The translations under genes and the position numbers were made by a program. Shown here in pieces: positions 17,189 to 26,770 of a stretch of 64,000 nucleotides of DNA. This stretch comes from JBBATK01 sp044228285 (GTDB lineage Bacteria > Bacteroidota > Ignavibacteria > Kapaibacteriales > NICIL-2), in the NCBI GenBank assembly GCA_044228285.1, contig JBGAVD010000002.1, positions 186,001 through 250,000 of the forward strand. Direction: 5' to 3'. The notes beneath the pieces were generated by a model. It was not told the DNA's origin and did not search any database. It saw only the letters and a list, made by a program, of their open reading frames with translations. Positions within the stretch are counted from its first letter, which is position 1; each line of letters starts with the position of its first letter.

Positions 17189-18652
17189 TCAGGGCTTTTG
17201 CAACTGAGCCGATAAGAGCATGAGTTGTAGCTCTGCAGCTTTGGCGCTAAAGCGAGTGTTTAGCATGTTGGTGTACGCTTGTAACACCGAGAACTGTATC
17301 TGACGAAGCTCGACCGTGGTGATACTTTGTCTGCGGAAGCGTTCCATTGCTATTTCTGTGTTTTCACGCGCTAAGTCAAGTGTTGAGCGTTGCAGTGCAT
17401 AGATCTGCTCTGCATTGTTGAGATCTGCTATTGCACTCTCATATGAACTGAGAACTTTAGAGCGCAGAGTTTCGATCTGCACTTCAGCCTTGCGAATGCT
17501 GATATCCTGAAGCTCTAGTTGAGTTTGTGTACTCAAGCCATTAAAGATCGGAATGCTCACACCAATGCCGAGGACGAAGCCATTCGTCTGGTTTAGCAAA
17601 GGCGCCACACTCACGATGACATCTGAGTTCCTTACACGGCTGAAATTATATGAGGCACCAAGGTTGACGCTTGGTAGTCCTTGTGAGGCGATCTCACGTC
17701 GGACCTGTAACGCTACACCCAAATCGCGCTGTGCACTCAGCAGAGCGTAGTTCTGCGACTCAATCGTACTTGGCAGAGATTCAGTGTTGAACGGTGTAGC
17801 CATCCCTATCGAATCACTGACAACGAATTGATCGGCTTGCTTCAAGCCCATGAGTTGTGACAGGAGCACTTCTGCCTGTTTAATATTCTTCTCCTGGATG
17901 AGCAAAGAAGCTCTCTGATCATTCACATCTATCTCAGCCTGGAGCGCGTCGCTTCTTGCGCTCGTGCCAATGCTATAACGCAATGCTGCTAGTTTCAAGC
18001 GCTCCTCAAGAACAACGAGGAGTTCCTTGGTAGCCCGAAGCTGCTGTTGTAAGCGAACCAGATTGTAGTAGGAGAGAGAGACTTCGTAAACACTCTGGCT
18101 GATCTGGTTCCGAAACTGAAGTTCGCCGATCGATTGAAGTTCTTCAAGACGTGCCTTCGTTGCAAACATGCGCATCCCGTCGAAGATCCGCCAGCTCAAA
18201 TTCAAGGAAGCAGACATGGTTGATTGTCCAACACCTGTGCGTGTTTGCTCAGATCCATTGACAAACTCTTGACGAAGATTCTGCTGCGCAGTGTTGAGCG
18301 CTGCATTTGCTCCAAGAGTAGGGTAGGCACCAGCGCTCGCCCAGTTGTTGTTGGCTGTGCTGAGTTCCGCATCGATGCGCGCCAATCGTAGGTCCCAATT
18401 GTTCTTGAGTGCCTCCGTCACTGCTTGCTCAACACTGAGACTACGTTGAGCTTGGAGAGTTAGGTTCACGAAGCCAAACAAAATGCTACAGAAGTAGATG
18501 CCCACTCGGAAGGCGGTGGCGAGCCGAAGGCTTGCACCGCATGAAGAGAATGACTCACTGTCATGTCTAACGACGACTGGTGAGTCTTGAGAAGAGCCGG
18601 TCACAGTCTCTCTCCCGATCCTTACAAACGATTTCTGTGTTGTGCTGCTCAT
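17189..18652 (-). CDS. TolC-family outer-membrane efflux protein
   Basis: 487 residues. The ATG at 18650-18652 overlaps the TGA of the RND pump gene by one base (TGATG), so translation is coupled. A GTG one codon upstream is an alternative. A long N-terminal extension precedes a hydrophobic signal segment (FRVGIYFCSILFGFVNLTLQAQ), after which the mature protein starts SLSVEQAVTEALKNNWDLRLARID, the classic start of OEP domains. Two OEP repeats follow, each with a long helix pair and short strands (for example GVSIPIFNGLSTQTQLE). It forms the outer-membrane trimer channel for the RND pump encoded upstream. Confidence 0.95.
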   Translation of the reverse strand: MSSTTQKSFVRIGRETVTGSSQDSPVVVRHDSESFSSCGASLRLATAFRVGIYFCSILFGFVNLTLQAQRSLSVEQAVTEALKNNWDLRLARIDAELSTANNNWASAGAYPTLGANAALNTAQQNLRQEFVNGSEQTRTGVGQSTMSASLNLSWRIFDGMRMFATKARLEELQSIGELQFRNQISQSVYEVSLSYYNLVRLQQQLRATKELLVVLEERLKLAALRYSIGTSARSDALQAEIDVNDQRASLLIQEKNIKQAEVLLSQLMGLKQADQFVVSDSIGMATPFNTESLPSTIESQNYALLSAQRDLGVALQVRREIASQGLPSVNLGASYNFSRVRNSDVIVSVAPLLNQTNGFVLGIGVSIPIFNGLSTQTQLELQDISIRKAEVQIETLRSKVLSSYESAIADLNNAEQIYALQRSTLDLARENTEIAMERFRRQSITTVELRQIQFSVLQAYTNMLNTRFSAKAAELQLMLLSAQLQKP

Positions 18653-21600
18653 CACTGTATAGCTCGCTTGAGTTCTTTACGACTAATGAAAGTGTACATG
18701 GTTGGGATAACAAAGAGCGTGAGAACCAGCGCGAAGACGAGTCCGCCAACAACCACGACACCAAGCGGGATCCGACTTTGCGATCCTGCTCCTAAAGCTA
18801 ATGCAATCGGCAATGCACCGAGAATCATCGCAAGTGAAGTCATGAGGATAGGACGCAGGCGGGCCGCAGAGGCATGAAGAACTGCTTCACGGCGATCAAG
18901 TCCTAGCTCCCGCTGCTTGTTCGCAAACTCAACGATGAGAATTCCGTTCTTCGTGACAAGTCCAATCAGCACAATGATACCGATCTCCGAAAAGATGTTC
19001 ATGGTTTGATTGAAGAGCTTGAGCGAGAGTACCGCACCTGCCAAAGCGAGTGGTACCGTGAGCATGATGATCAACGGATCGCGGAAGCTCTCAAACTGTG
19101 CTGCAAGGATGAGGTAGATAAGCACCAGTGCCAAGACGAAGGCGAAGCTGGTGTTGGAACCGCTCTCTGCGAAGTCGCGGGAAGTGCCACTCAAGCCAGT
19201 GGTGAATGTATCATCCAAGATGCGCTTTGCAATCTCTTGCATCTCTTTCACACCGTCTCCAACCGTTTTACCAGGTGCTAAGCCTGCGCTGATCGTTGCC
19301 GACTTATAGCGATTGTAGTGATAGATCTGTGGAGGATTGCTCGACTCTTCGATGTTCAGAATATTCGCGAGTTGTACTAAACTGCCGCTACGTGAGCGCA
19401 CATACATTGCTGCGATGTCGACAGGACGATCACTGTTGTCACGATCGACCTGACCAATCACTTGATATTGCTTGCCATTCATGAGGAAATAACCAATACG
19501 ACGTCCAGAGTAGGCTGATTGGAGTGCGGTGGCAACGGTCGACATAGAAATACCAAGTTGCGCAGCCTTCAATCGATCGATGGTTACGCGCAGTTCTGGT
19601 TTGTTGAACTTCAAGTTCGCATCCACACCTTGGAACACAGTGCTCTTCGAAGCTTCTTCCATAAACTTCGGAACGAACTCGCGCAGCTTCTCGAAATTGA
19701 GATTCTGTACTACAAACTGCACTGGCAACTGTGATGCAGACGCAAAACCAACGGAGATGGTCTGTTCTTGAACTGGAATGCAGCGTACCTCTGGAAACTT
19801 CTTCAGTACTCGCACCATTGTCTGTGCAATATCTCCCTGCGTTCGTTGGCGCAGTTGAGGTTCTTGGAGAATGGAATTGCACATTCCAGTATTCGCAGCT
19901 CCATTCGTGAAACGTGAGGCTAGAACTTGAAAGGTCATTTTGATGTCTGGGTCCAGTGAGTCGTGCATTGCTTGCGCAATACGCATATTGATCTTCTCCA
20001 TGGCATCAAAGTCTGTGCCCTCAGGTGCGGTCATTGGTGCACGCACAATGCCTCTATCTTCCAACGGTGCTAACTCACTTGCCAAGCTCCCACCGATGAA
20101 TACAATCATTGCTAAGCATACAGCTATGGTCACGAGTGAGATCCAGCGAGCTTTCACGAAGCGCTCTAGAACTGAGCGATAGCTGTTGTCCATCCAGCGG
20201 AAGAAGGGCTCAGACCAATTGTAGAAGCGTGTGTGATGATGAACGTCGCCACCGAGCTTTACGTTCAGCACTGGAGTGATTGTTAATGAGACGAAGGCGG
20301 AGATAAGCACGGCACCCGCAACCACGATACCAAACTCGCGGAAGAGTGATCCTACAAAACCTTGAAGGAAGACTACGGGCAAGAACACTATGACAAGGGT
20401 GAGCGAGGTGGAGATAACTGCGAAGAAGATTTCGCGGGTGCCTTCTCTTGCGGCTTGCATTCGCGACATCCCTTGCTCGATCTTCTTAAAGATGTTCTCC
20501 GTGACAACGATACCATCATCCACCACCAATCCCGTTGCGAGTACAATGCCCAGCAAGGTTAGGACGTTCACGGAGTAATTCATCACGTACATGATGAAGA
20601 AGGTTCCAATGAGGGAGATAGGAATATCGATCAAGGGACGAAAGGCCATGAGCCAATCGCGAAAGAAGAAGTAGACAATGAGCACAACGAGACCAATGGA
20701 GATCACAAGAGTCTCGCTCACTTCGGTAATAGCGCGTCGTACAAAGCGTGATTTGTCGATGGCAACTTCGAAGCTAATGTCGAAAGGGAGGTCCTTCTTG
20801 ATGAGATCCAATCGACGATAAAACTCGCTGGCAATCTCCACGTGGTTTGCACCAGGTTGTGGCACTACACCAAGGGCTACGATGTCGACATTGTTCTTCT
20901 TAGCAGATGTTTCCTCTACTTCTGGACCCAATACTGCTTCGCCTACATCAAGCAGTCGAATAGTAGACGAGCCATTTTGTCGGAGGATGAGATTGTTGAA
21001 GTCTTCCTCCGTTTTCAAACGTCCATAATTAATAATACTCAGCTCTGTATTGTCACCTCTGATTTTACCACCAGGCAACTCAATGTTCTCACGCTCCAGA
21101 GCTACTTGCACGTCTTCCATTGTCAAAGCAAAGGCAGACAACTTCTCCGGCTTTAGCCATAAACGCATAGCAAAGCGTTTGTTACCAAAGATGGTGATCT
21201 GACTTACACCAGGAATGGTTTGCAGCTTCTCTTGAAGTACTGTTTCTGCGTAGTCGCTTAGTTCAAGAATGTTACGCGTTGTGCTTTGTACTGGCAGGAT
21301 GATGATTGGATCAGAGTTGGCGTCGGACTTTGTCACCACTGGCGGTGCGTCTATGTCTTGCGGCAGATTACGCACTGACTGCGACACCTTATCGCGCACA
21401 TCATTCGCAGCTTGTTCAAGGTTTACACTCAAGTTGAATTCAACAGTAACAATGCTACTGCCCAACGATGAATTCGATGAGATAGTGCGGATACCTTCAA
21501 TGCCGTTGATAGATTTCTCAAGCGGCTCCGTGATCTGGGATTCTACAATCTCGGCACTCGCGCCCGTATACTGGGTTCTGACAGTGATAACAGGCGGATC

Positions 21601-21720
21601 GATAGCGGGGTATTCTCGTACTCCTAAAAAAGTGTATCCAATAGCGCCAAAGAGAACGATGACGATACTCATCACGACGGTAAGGACCGGACGACTGAGA
21701 CTGAGATCTGATATGGTCAT
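18652..21720 (-). CDS. RND multidrug/metabolite efflux transporter (HAE-1, AcrB/MexB type)
   Basis: 1022 residues, full length. It starts MTISDLSLSRPVLTVVMSIVIVLFGAIG, the canonical first helix of HAE-1 pumps. The proton-relay Asp pair is present in TM4 (GLVVDDGIVVTENI, about residue 405) and the matching Lys in TM10 (GLVTKNGILIVEFANK). The FGKR-like substrate loops and two large porter-domain halves are at the expected places, and twelve membrane helices can be counted. It uses the proton gradient to drive export through the adaptor at 21891 and the TolC protein at 17189. Order in the operon is adaptor, pump, channel. Substrate unknown. Confidence 0.97.
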   Translation of the reverse strand: MTISDLSLSRPVLTVVMSIVIVLFGAIGYTFLGVREYPAIDPPVITVRTQYTGASAEIVESQITEPLEKSINGIEGIRTISSNSSLGSSIVTVEFNLSVNLEQAANDVRDKVSQSVRNLPQDIDAPPVVTKSDANSDPIIILPVQSTTRNILELSDYAETVLQEKLQTIPGVSQITIFGNKRFAMRLWLKPEKLSAFALTMEDVQVALERENIELPGGKIRGDNTELSIINYGRLKTEEDFNNLILRQNGSSTIRLLDVGEAVLGPEVEETSAKKNNVDIVALGVVPQPGANHVEIASEFYRRLDLIKKDLPFDISFEVAIDKSRFVRRAITEVSETLVISIGLVVLIVYFFFRDWLMAFRPLIDIPISLIGTFFIMYVMNYSVNVLTLLGIVLATGLVVDDGIVVTENIFKKIEQGMSRMQAAREGTREIFFAVISTSLTLVIVFLPVVFLQGFVGSLFREFGIVVAGAVLISAFVSLTITPVLNVKLGGDVHHHTRFYNWSEPFFRWMDNSYRSVLERFVKARWISLVTIAVCLAMIVFIGGSLASELAPLEDRGIVRAPMTAPEGTDFDAMEKINMRIAQAMHDSLDPDIKMTFQVLASRFTNGAANTGMCNSILQEPQLRQRTQGDIAQTMVRVLKKFPEVRCIPVQEQTISVGFASASQLPVQFVVQNLNFEKLREFVPKFMEEASKSTVFQGVDANLKFNKPELRVTIDRLKAAQLGISMSTVATALQSAYSGRRIGYFLMNGKQYQVIGQVDRDNSDRPVDIAAMYVRSRSGSLVQLANILNIEESSNPPQIYHYNRYKSATISAGLAPGKTVGDGVKEMQEIAKRILDDTFTTGLSGTSRDFAESGSNTSFAFVLALVLIYLILAAQFESFRDPLIIMLTVPLALAGAVLSLKLFNQTMNIFSEIGIIVLIGLVTKNGILIVEFANKQRELGLDRREAVLHASAARLRPILMTSLAMILGALPIALALGAGSQSRIPLGVVVVGGLVFALVLTLFVIPTMYTFISRKELKRAIQ

Positions 21721-21890
21721 TGTTTAGACTACGCTATCTAGTGAACGATTACTGTATTACTCAAACGGTAACAAGTTCGAGCGAGATAAAATGAGAGAAT
21801 TGCAACTCGGCGTCTCAATAAAAAAACCTCAATGCGCTCTGCTACTCGTTATAACTCAATCAGACGAAGCAGCTTTGAATCAACGGTACT

Positions 21891-22928
21891 CTATTGCACA
21901 TACGACGAGATGTCAACTTTTGCTCCTGGCTTCACGAAAAGGAGTCCGGTTGTAATGATTGTATCCTGCTCATGAAGTCCGTTCGTAATCTCTATACTTT
22001 TGTTAGAGCGAAAGCCTGTGGTTACGCTCACAAAGTTTGCGACGCCACTTTTCAAGACGATGACTTTCTTATCACGCGCTTGGGGAATAAGAGCTTGTGT
22101 TGGGATCATGAGTGCTGAAGGACGTGAGGCCAAAGAGACCTTGACGTTTGCAAAAGAGCCTGGAACGAGTTTATCGGAAACGCTTTGAACGAGGGCCCGT
22201 ACTTTCAGAGTGCGACTTTGTTCATTGACATCTGATTCCGTTGCAATGACGCGAGCAAGGTAATTGCCGGCATCTCCTGAAATGCTGAAGCTGACTTCGT
22301 TGCCAATCTTGATAATGGAACTGTACTTTTCGGGTACGTCGAAATCCAACTTCAAATGTCCTACTTCACGTATGCTTGCGATGACCGTTGCTGGAGTGAT
22401 GTAAGCTCCAGGTGAGATGTTTCGCAATCCAATACGACCACCAAAGGGTGCACGGATCTCTGTTTTCGAAATGGAGCTTTTTATGATGTCGATGTCGGCG
22501 GCAATGTTTGAACTCTGTAGGCTTGCAAGGTCATAGTCTTGCTGTGACGCACCGCCTGCAGCAAGCAACTCTTTTGTGCGCTGTTCTGTCTTCCGTGCAA
22601 TCTCCAACTGTACCTGCAGCTTCTTCAACTGCGCTTGGAGATCTGCATCATAGAGTTTCACGAGGAGCTCCCCAGCTTTCACTTGTGCGCCTTCACGAAT
22701 GGGTAGTTGGGTGACGCGACCGCTAATCTCAGTGTGAAGATCGGTCTGCTCTGACGCAAGAAGACTGCCAGAAACATTAAAGTTATCATCGAGCTTTGTA
22801 GGAACTACGATGAAGGCTTGTACTTTCAAACTTGGTGGCTTTGTGGCACCCTGCTGTGCAGAGTTGTTTTTTGACTGGCAGGCAGCAAGGACAAGGAGAG
22901 AAAGCAAGAGCAGCGTGGGAAATCTCAT
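21891..22928 (-). CDS. RND efflux periplasmic adaptor lipoprotein
   Basis: 345 residues from ATG 22928, chosen because it directly begins a lipoprotein signal (MRFPTLLLLSLLVLAAC, Cys17); the frame opens 13 codons earlier without one. Lipoyl halves are visible as SGRVTQLPIREGAQVKAGELL and IRAPFGGRIGLRNISPGAYI, separated by a short helical hairpin (about 95-140). A beta-barrel domain and a membrane-proximal domain (LMIPTQALIPQARDKKVIVL) follow. This is the MexA/AcrA group with a short hairpin, as in MexH-like adaptors. It is first in the adaptor-pump-channel operon, with 170 bases before the pump. Confidence 0.95.
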   Translation of the reverse strand: MRFPTLLLLSLLVLAACQSKNNSAQQGATKPPSLKVQAFIVVPTKLDDNFNVSGSLLASEQTDLHTEISGRVTQLPIREGAQVKAGELLVKLYDADLQAQLKKLQVQLEIARKTEQRTKELLAAGGASQQDYDLASLQSSNIAADIDIIKSSISKTEIRAPFGGRIGLRNISPGAYITPATVIASIREVGHLKLDFDVPEKYSSIIKIGNEVSFSISGDAGNYLARVIATESDVNEQSRTLKVRALVQSVSDKLVPGSFANVKVSLASRPSALMIPTQALIPQARDKKVIVLKSGVANFVSVTTGFRSNKSIEITNGLHEQDTIITTGLLFVKPGAKVDISSYVQ

Positions 22929-23365
22929 GCGCAGTTTCAGTAGGATGAAGTGAGCACAAAAATACACCCGTTGCAGAGTTCTTTTACTGAGGATACGTTC
23001 ATTAACATAAGCACAACAGTTTTGGCTTGCGACACAAGATAAGAGGAGCGAAAAACCTTGGTGAGGAATGGACCTGAAGTCTGTAGTCCAGGCGCTTCAG
23101 CTGCACGTAGACCCAAGACTTGTGCTGCCGCATAGCTGTTTGCGATGCGCGTTATTGCGAAGAATCTAGATTGAGCGTTGAGAGCCAGCTGAACTGGTGA
23201 GTTTGAGGTAGCACGATGTAATGTGAACCAAGATACAGTCTTACGAGATCCAGAGCCTCGCATGTGCTCACGGTATCTGGTTTACAAGGAGCAATCTGGG
23301 CGTTTCGCAGCTGACAGGCGATTTCATCTGACAAATGAGTACTGCTCACCACATCTAATGAAATC
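22929..23365. other. Intergenic region, no gene found
   Basis: 437 bases between the efflux adaptor and the epimerase gene. A 108-codon minus-strand frame (22937-23263) overlaps it but has no motif and a composition unlike the neighbours; I do not count it as a gene. No RNA structure was recognised. Confidence 0.5.
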
Positions 23366-24280
23366 TCAATGTGCCTTGACGAGGTCGTTGATGCAGCTTT
23401 GACAGTCAACAAACCGAAAGAGAAAGCCGGAATCTTGCAGACTCTTTGCGCTCACTCGTTGTCCTTTGCTAACGATGCAATGTTGTTCTCCAAGCAGAAG
23501 ACGCAATGCGAACTCGGGAACTCGAAAGAGTTTTGGTCGGTGAAGAGCAGTTGCAATGCAGGCAGCGAACTCATCCATTTGCACTGGGTTTGGAGCAACG
23601 CAATTCACAGGTCCTGAGAGCTGCTCATTATCTATACAGTGAAGCAGTGAAGCAATGAGGTCATCTCGATGAATCCACGAGTACCACTGTTTGCCATTAC
23701 CGAGCGGACCGCCAACAAAGAAGCGGAAGGGGATTAAGAGTTTTGAGAGAGCTCCGGACTGAGTGTCCATCACAATGCCGATGCGTGGGTTTACCACTCT
23801 ACAGACCGATGCTGCAGCCTGTGACGTCGCCTCCCACTTAGCGCAGACCTGCGCAAGGAAATCCGTACCAGCGGTGTCCTTTTCTGTCTTCCACTCCGAA
23901 GCACCAAAACCATAGTATCCAATGGCGCTCGCACTGACAAAGCAGCGTTCTGCCTTTGGTGCAGCAAGGAGCAGGTCCACGCAAGTTCTCGTACTTTCAA
24001 TGCGACTACTCATGATGAGTTTCTTGTTGCTCGGTGTCCATCGAAGTTCCCCAACACTCGCTCCACTCAAATTGACCACCGCATCTGCTTGTGCAACCAA
24101 CGCTGCGCAGGCTGCAAGGTCTGACCAAGACGCATGCTCTTGAACACTCGGCAGTTGAACAGCGGAGCGTTGAGCATTACGAGAAATCACGGAAACTTTT
24201 GAACCTCGAGCTTGAAGAACTTTGACGAGGGCGGTTCCGATTGAGCCACTTGCTCCGCAGATCACTATGTTCTTTTTCAT
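23366..24280 (-). CDS. TIGR01777 family NAD(P)-dependent epimerase-like protein (YfcH/SDR39U1 type)
   Basis: 304 residues from ATG 24280; an upstream in-frame ATG at 24346 only adds 22 residues before the Rossmann start. The N-terminus has the nucleotide-binding GASGSIG motif (about 8-14). The family hallmarks follow: VVNLSGASVGELRWTPSNKK (the N-L-[SA]-G-x and R-W segment), the SRIESTR motif, SASAIGYYG, and the W-x-WIHRDD segment near the C-terminal part (QWYSWIHRDDL). These are atypical short-chain dehydrogenases of unknown substrate. It lies next to rplI on the same strand but is separated from it by a good terminator. Confidence 0.92.
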   Translation of the reverse strand: MKKNIVICGASGSIGTALVKVLQARGSKVSVISRNAQRSAVQLPSVQEHASWSDLAACAALVAQADAVVNLSGASVGELRWTPSNKKLIMSSRIESTRTCVDLLLAAPKAERCFVSASAIGYYGFGASEWKTEKDTAGTDFLAQVCAKWEATSQAAASVCRVVNPRIGIVMDTQSGALSKLLIPFRFFVGGPLGNGKQWYSWIHRDDLIASLLHCIDNEQLSGPVNCVAPNPVQMDEFAACIATALHRPKLFRVPEFALRLLLGEQHCIVSKGQRVSAKSLQDSGFLFRFVDCQSCINDLVKAH

Positions 24281-24393
24281 GGAGGTATGGTGTAGTTGAC
24301 GAGAGCTCTTGCTTAGGGCGTGAAGACACGGGGAATGTGTGATCACTGATGAATAGCAGGAACGAAGCTAGGAGTAGGGCATTGTAGAAAAAA

Positions 24394-24428
24394 AAACGTC
24401 TTCATAGCCTTTGGCTATGAAGACGTTT
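24394..24428 (-). terminator. Intrinsic terminator of the rpsF-rplI operon
   Basis: Arms 24394-24409 and 24413-24428 are perfect 16-base complements with a TTT loop. On the minus strand the stem is followed by about nine U residues (the A-run at 24388-24396 overlaps the stem base). It begins 20 bases past the rplI stop. It is the only textbook intrinsic terminator in the window. Confidence 0.92.
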
Positions 24429-24448
24429 AAGACTTCAAGGAACGAAGC

Positions 24449-24895
24449 TTATTCCTGGGAGATAACCCAAACCTTAAGGTTACCACTGACTTCAGGGTGG
24501 AGCTTAACTTTCACATCGAATACACCCAATGACTTGATTGGTTCTTCGATGGTGATCGTGCGACGATCGATAGTGAAGCCGCGTACTTCCAATTCCTGAG
24601 CGATCATTTGTGGGGTTACCGAACCAAAGAGCTTACCTTCTTCGCCTACAGCCATAGGCACAGAGATTTGCAATTCAGCCAGTTTCGCTGCGGTCAATTC
24701 TGCTGCTTCCTTCGCGCGGAGCATCTTCTTGTCGTACTGACGACGTTCGATTTCCAGACGCTTTTCTGCACCAGGGGTAGCAAAGTAGGCCATTTGGCGT
24801 GGGATGAGGTAGTTACGGGCGTAGCCGTCCTTAACTGTCACCAACTCGCCAATTGTGCCGAGTTTTTCAATGTTTTGTCGTAAAATGATTTTCAT
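24449..24895 (-). CDS. rplI: 50S ribosomal protein bL9
   Basis: 148 residues from ATG 24895, the standard length. It starts MKIILRQNIEKLGTIGELVTV, the conserved N-terminal globular domain with the KDGYARNYLIP RNA-binding segment, then the long connecting helix (about 40-75) and the C-terminal domain (LFGSVTPQMIAQEL ... IKSLGVFDVKVKLHPEV). The upstream ATG at 24928 is ignored because bL9 proteins start MKIIL or MKVIL. It is 75 bases downstream of the rpsF stop on the same strand; no rpsR or ssb lies between them. Confidence 0.98.
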   Translation of the reverse strand: MKIILRQNIEKLGTIGELVTVKDGYARNYLIPRQMAYFATPGAEKRLEIERRQYDKKMLRAKEAAELTAAKLAELQISVPMAVGEEGKLFGSVTPQMIAQELEVRGFTIDRRTITIEEPIKSLGVFDVKVKLHPEVSGNLKVWVISQE

Positions 24896-24970
24896 GGCAA
24901 TGTCGTGATATTCGTCGTGAATCGTCAATAAAAGAACAGGATGAACTAAAGCTCAAACTACACTCAAGGC

Positions 24971-25381
24971 TTAGAAGCGTTTGTTGCCCTGACCTTGTGG
25001 TGCAGTGCCGTCGGCCTTTGCTTTGTCCAATGCAACCTGACGCTCTGCTTGTGCAATTGCGCGGGTTACTCGGAACTGACGTAGCTTGTCGGTTAACTGC
25101 ATGGTCAAATGACGAAGAACATTGTCATCTAACACAAAGAAACGCTCGAGCTGCGGAATGATGCTTGCAGCTGAATCGAAAATGCAGTGAACGTAAAATC
25201 CGTTGAACTTCTTGGCGATAGGATAACCCAGACGGCGACGTCCCCACTTGTTGACTTCGCTGATGGTTCCACCATGGTTGGTAATGTACTCGCTGACACG
25301 ATTGATAACCTGCTCGACATCGTTGTCTTCTAGAGCAGCGTTAATAATATAGGTCGTTTCGTACTGACGACGAACGCTCAT
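24971..25381 (-). CDS. rpsF: 30S ribosomal protein bS6
   Basis: 136 residues from ATG 25381, with an AGGAG site 9 bases upstream on the minus strand. The bS6 fold is clear: YETTYIINAALEDNDVEQVINRV at the N-terminus, the G-x-GRRRLGYPIAKKFNGFYVH core and FFVLDDNVLRHL. A 30-residue Ala/Gln/Lys-rich tail (RQVALDKAKADGTAPQGQGN) extends beyond the core, as in many FCB bacteria. The frame opens earlier at 25456, but that extension is not part of the family. It heads the rpsF-rplI operon. Confidence 0.98.
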   Translation of the reverse strand: MSVRRQYETTYIINAALEDNDVEQVINRVSEYITNHGGTISEVNKWGRRRLGYPIAKKFNGFYVHCIFDSAASIIPQLERFFVLDDNVLRHLTMQLTDKLRQFRVTRAIAQAERQVALDKAKADGTAPQGQGNKRF

Positions 25382-25738
25382 GTAAAGGACTCCTGTGGTT
25401 AGTGTTTTTGATTGTACACTATCCGACAAGCACGTTGCCTGGCGGAAGGATAACAATAAGAGATCACAAAAATACGCGAAAAGGTGAAATAACCAAATCC
25501 TGAAGCACTGAAGTTGTGGATTGCGTAAATTGCAAATGGTCTTCTACGCTCGCTTTTGGCAACTGGTCTAGTAGTTCTAGAGCGGAGGCATGACTGCTTA
25601 GAAATGGCTAAAATTCGGCGTACTGGCCGTTTTTGGAGACCTATCGCGACCTTATTCATGTCAATGCGCGCTCTTTTTCGTCGCGAATAAGCCGCAAAGC
25701 GGTCGTGGAACATATAGTTGTACATTTTTGAATTCACC
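25382..25738. other. Divergent promoter region rpsF/queF
   Basis: 357 bases between the divergent rpsF and queF starts. It must hold promoters for both, but I cannot place boxes with confidence. No preQ1 riboswitch fold was recognised ahead of queF. Confidence 0.5.
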
Positions 25739-26086
25739 ATGAAACTTGAAGTTTTTGCAAATCCGAACCCAAATCGTGACTACACGATCACGCACATCAA
25801 TCCGGAATTCACCTCGGTTTGCCCAATAACGGGTCTGCCGGACTTTGCAACAATCCACCTGAAATACGTTCCTGATACGCTCTGCCTTGAACTCAAGTCG
25901 CTCAAGTACTATTATTTGGAGTTTCGCAACAAGGGTATCTTTTATGAAGCTGTCACCAACCAGATCCTTGATGATCTCGTTGCTGCCTGTCACCCGCGTG
26001 AACTCTCGATTCGCTCTGAATGGAGTACCCGTGGCGGCATCCATAGTGTTATTGAAGTGAGCTATAAGAGTGGAGATCGCGTATGA
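25739..26086 (+). CDS. queF: NADPH-dependent 7-cyano-7-deazaguanine reductase (preQ0 reductase)
   Basis: 115 residues, the short unimodular type. It reduces the nitrile of preQ0 to the aminomethyl of preQ1 in queuosine biosynthesis. The catalytic Cys28 and Asp35 lie in SVCPITGLPDFATI with the family spacing of seven residues, and the substrate-binding segment LELKSLKYYYLEFRNKGIFYE follows. The ATG at 25739 is chosen over the ATG at 25718 because it matches the usual compact start. Its stop overlaps the start of queD by 4 bases (ATGA), so the two are translated together. queE and queC are not in the window. Confidence 0.96.
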   Translation: MKLEVFANPNPNRDYTITHINPEFTSVCPITGLPDFATIHLKYVPDTLCLELKSLKYYYLEFRNKGIFYEAVTNQILDDLVAACHPRELSIRSEWSTRGGIHSVIEVSYKSGDRV

Positions 26087-26508
26087 TGACGCGTATCGCG
26101 AAGGAGTACCGATGGGAGATGGGACACCGATTGGTGTTTCATCAGGGATTGTGTAAGAACATCCACGGACACTCCTATAGTCTTCGCATTCAGCTCGAAG
26201 GGGAAGTGGATCATAACGGAATGATCCTCGACTTCTATGAGCTCAGCACTATCGTCGAACCAATCATCGAAGAACTGGATCACTCTTTTCTCTGCGACGA
26301 GAGTGACGAAGTCATGATCGAGTTCTTCCTGAACAATCCGATGAAGGTGGTGATGGTACCTTTTGTCACCACAGCAGAACATATCTGTTCGTGGATTCTC
26401 GATCGTATCGTTGAAGCGCTCAAACACAATACACGCATCTGCTCCATCAGCGCTCGTCTGAACGAAACCGAACGCGCTTGGGCTGAACGTACTGTGGTGT
26501 TGCGCTAA
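26083..26508 (+). CDS. queD: 6-carboxytetrahydropterin synthase QueD / PTPS-like
   Basis: 141 residues. It converts 7,8-dihydroneopterin triphosphate to 6-carboxytetrahydropterin in the queuosine pathway. The zinc ligands are His15 (WEMGHRL), His28 and His30 (NIHGHSY), and the catalytic Cys24 precedes them (LCKNIHGHSY). MILDFYEL (47-54) and ELDHSFL (64-70) supply the Asp-His pair, and TTAEHICSWI supplies the C-terminal binding segment. It starts inside the end of queF (4-base overlap). Pairing with queF favours the deazapurine role over folate or biopterin synthesis. Confidence 0.95.
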   Translation: MMTRIAKEYRWEMGHRLVFHQGLCKNIHGHSYSLRIQLEGEVDHNGMILDFYELSTIVEPIIEELDHSFLCDESDEVMIEFFLNNPMKVVMVPFVTTAEHICSWILDRIVEALKHNTRICSISARLNETERAWAERTVVLR

Positions 26509-26770
26509 TACTGTGCAGCTGCTTTTGCTAGGACTCCTGTGTTTCGCACAGAGATATTAGCCCCCTACAGAAGAAAGCCAAAGTCAATAGAAGTACATTA
26601 GTGTTTGCTCGATCGTACTTCCTAGCTCGTCTCAGATAGAAGATTGCACGCACAGAATCATAGTGCGTCGTGCTGAAGTCGCAAGAATGCTTGTGTCTTA
26701 TAACAGCGCTTCGTTCAATTGAACATTCTTTAGATCATTCTCGTACTCATTCTTTTTACATCAGGATATT

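Noticed and set aside
22937..23263. 108-codon minus-strand frame in the gap upstream of the efflux adaptor
   Set aside because: No conserved features, overlaps the lipoprotein start of the adaptor gene, and has no ribosome site.
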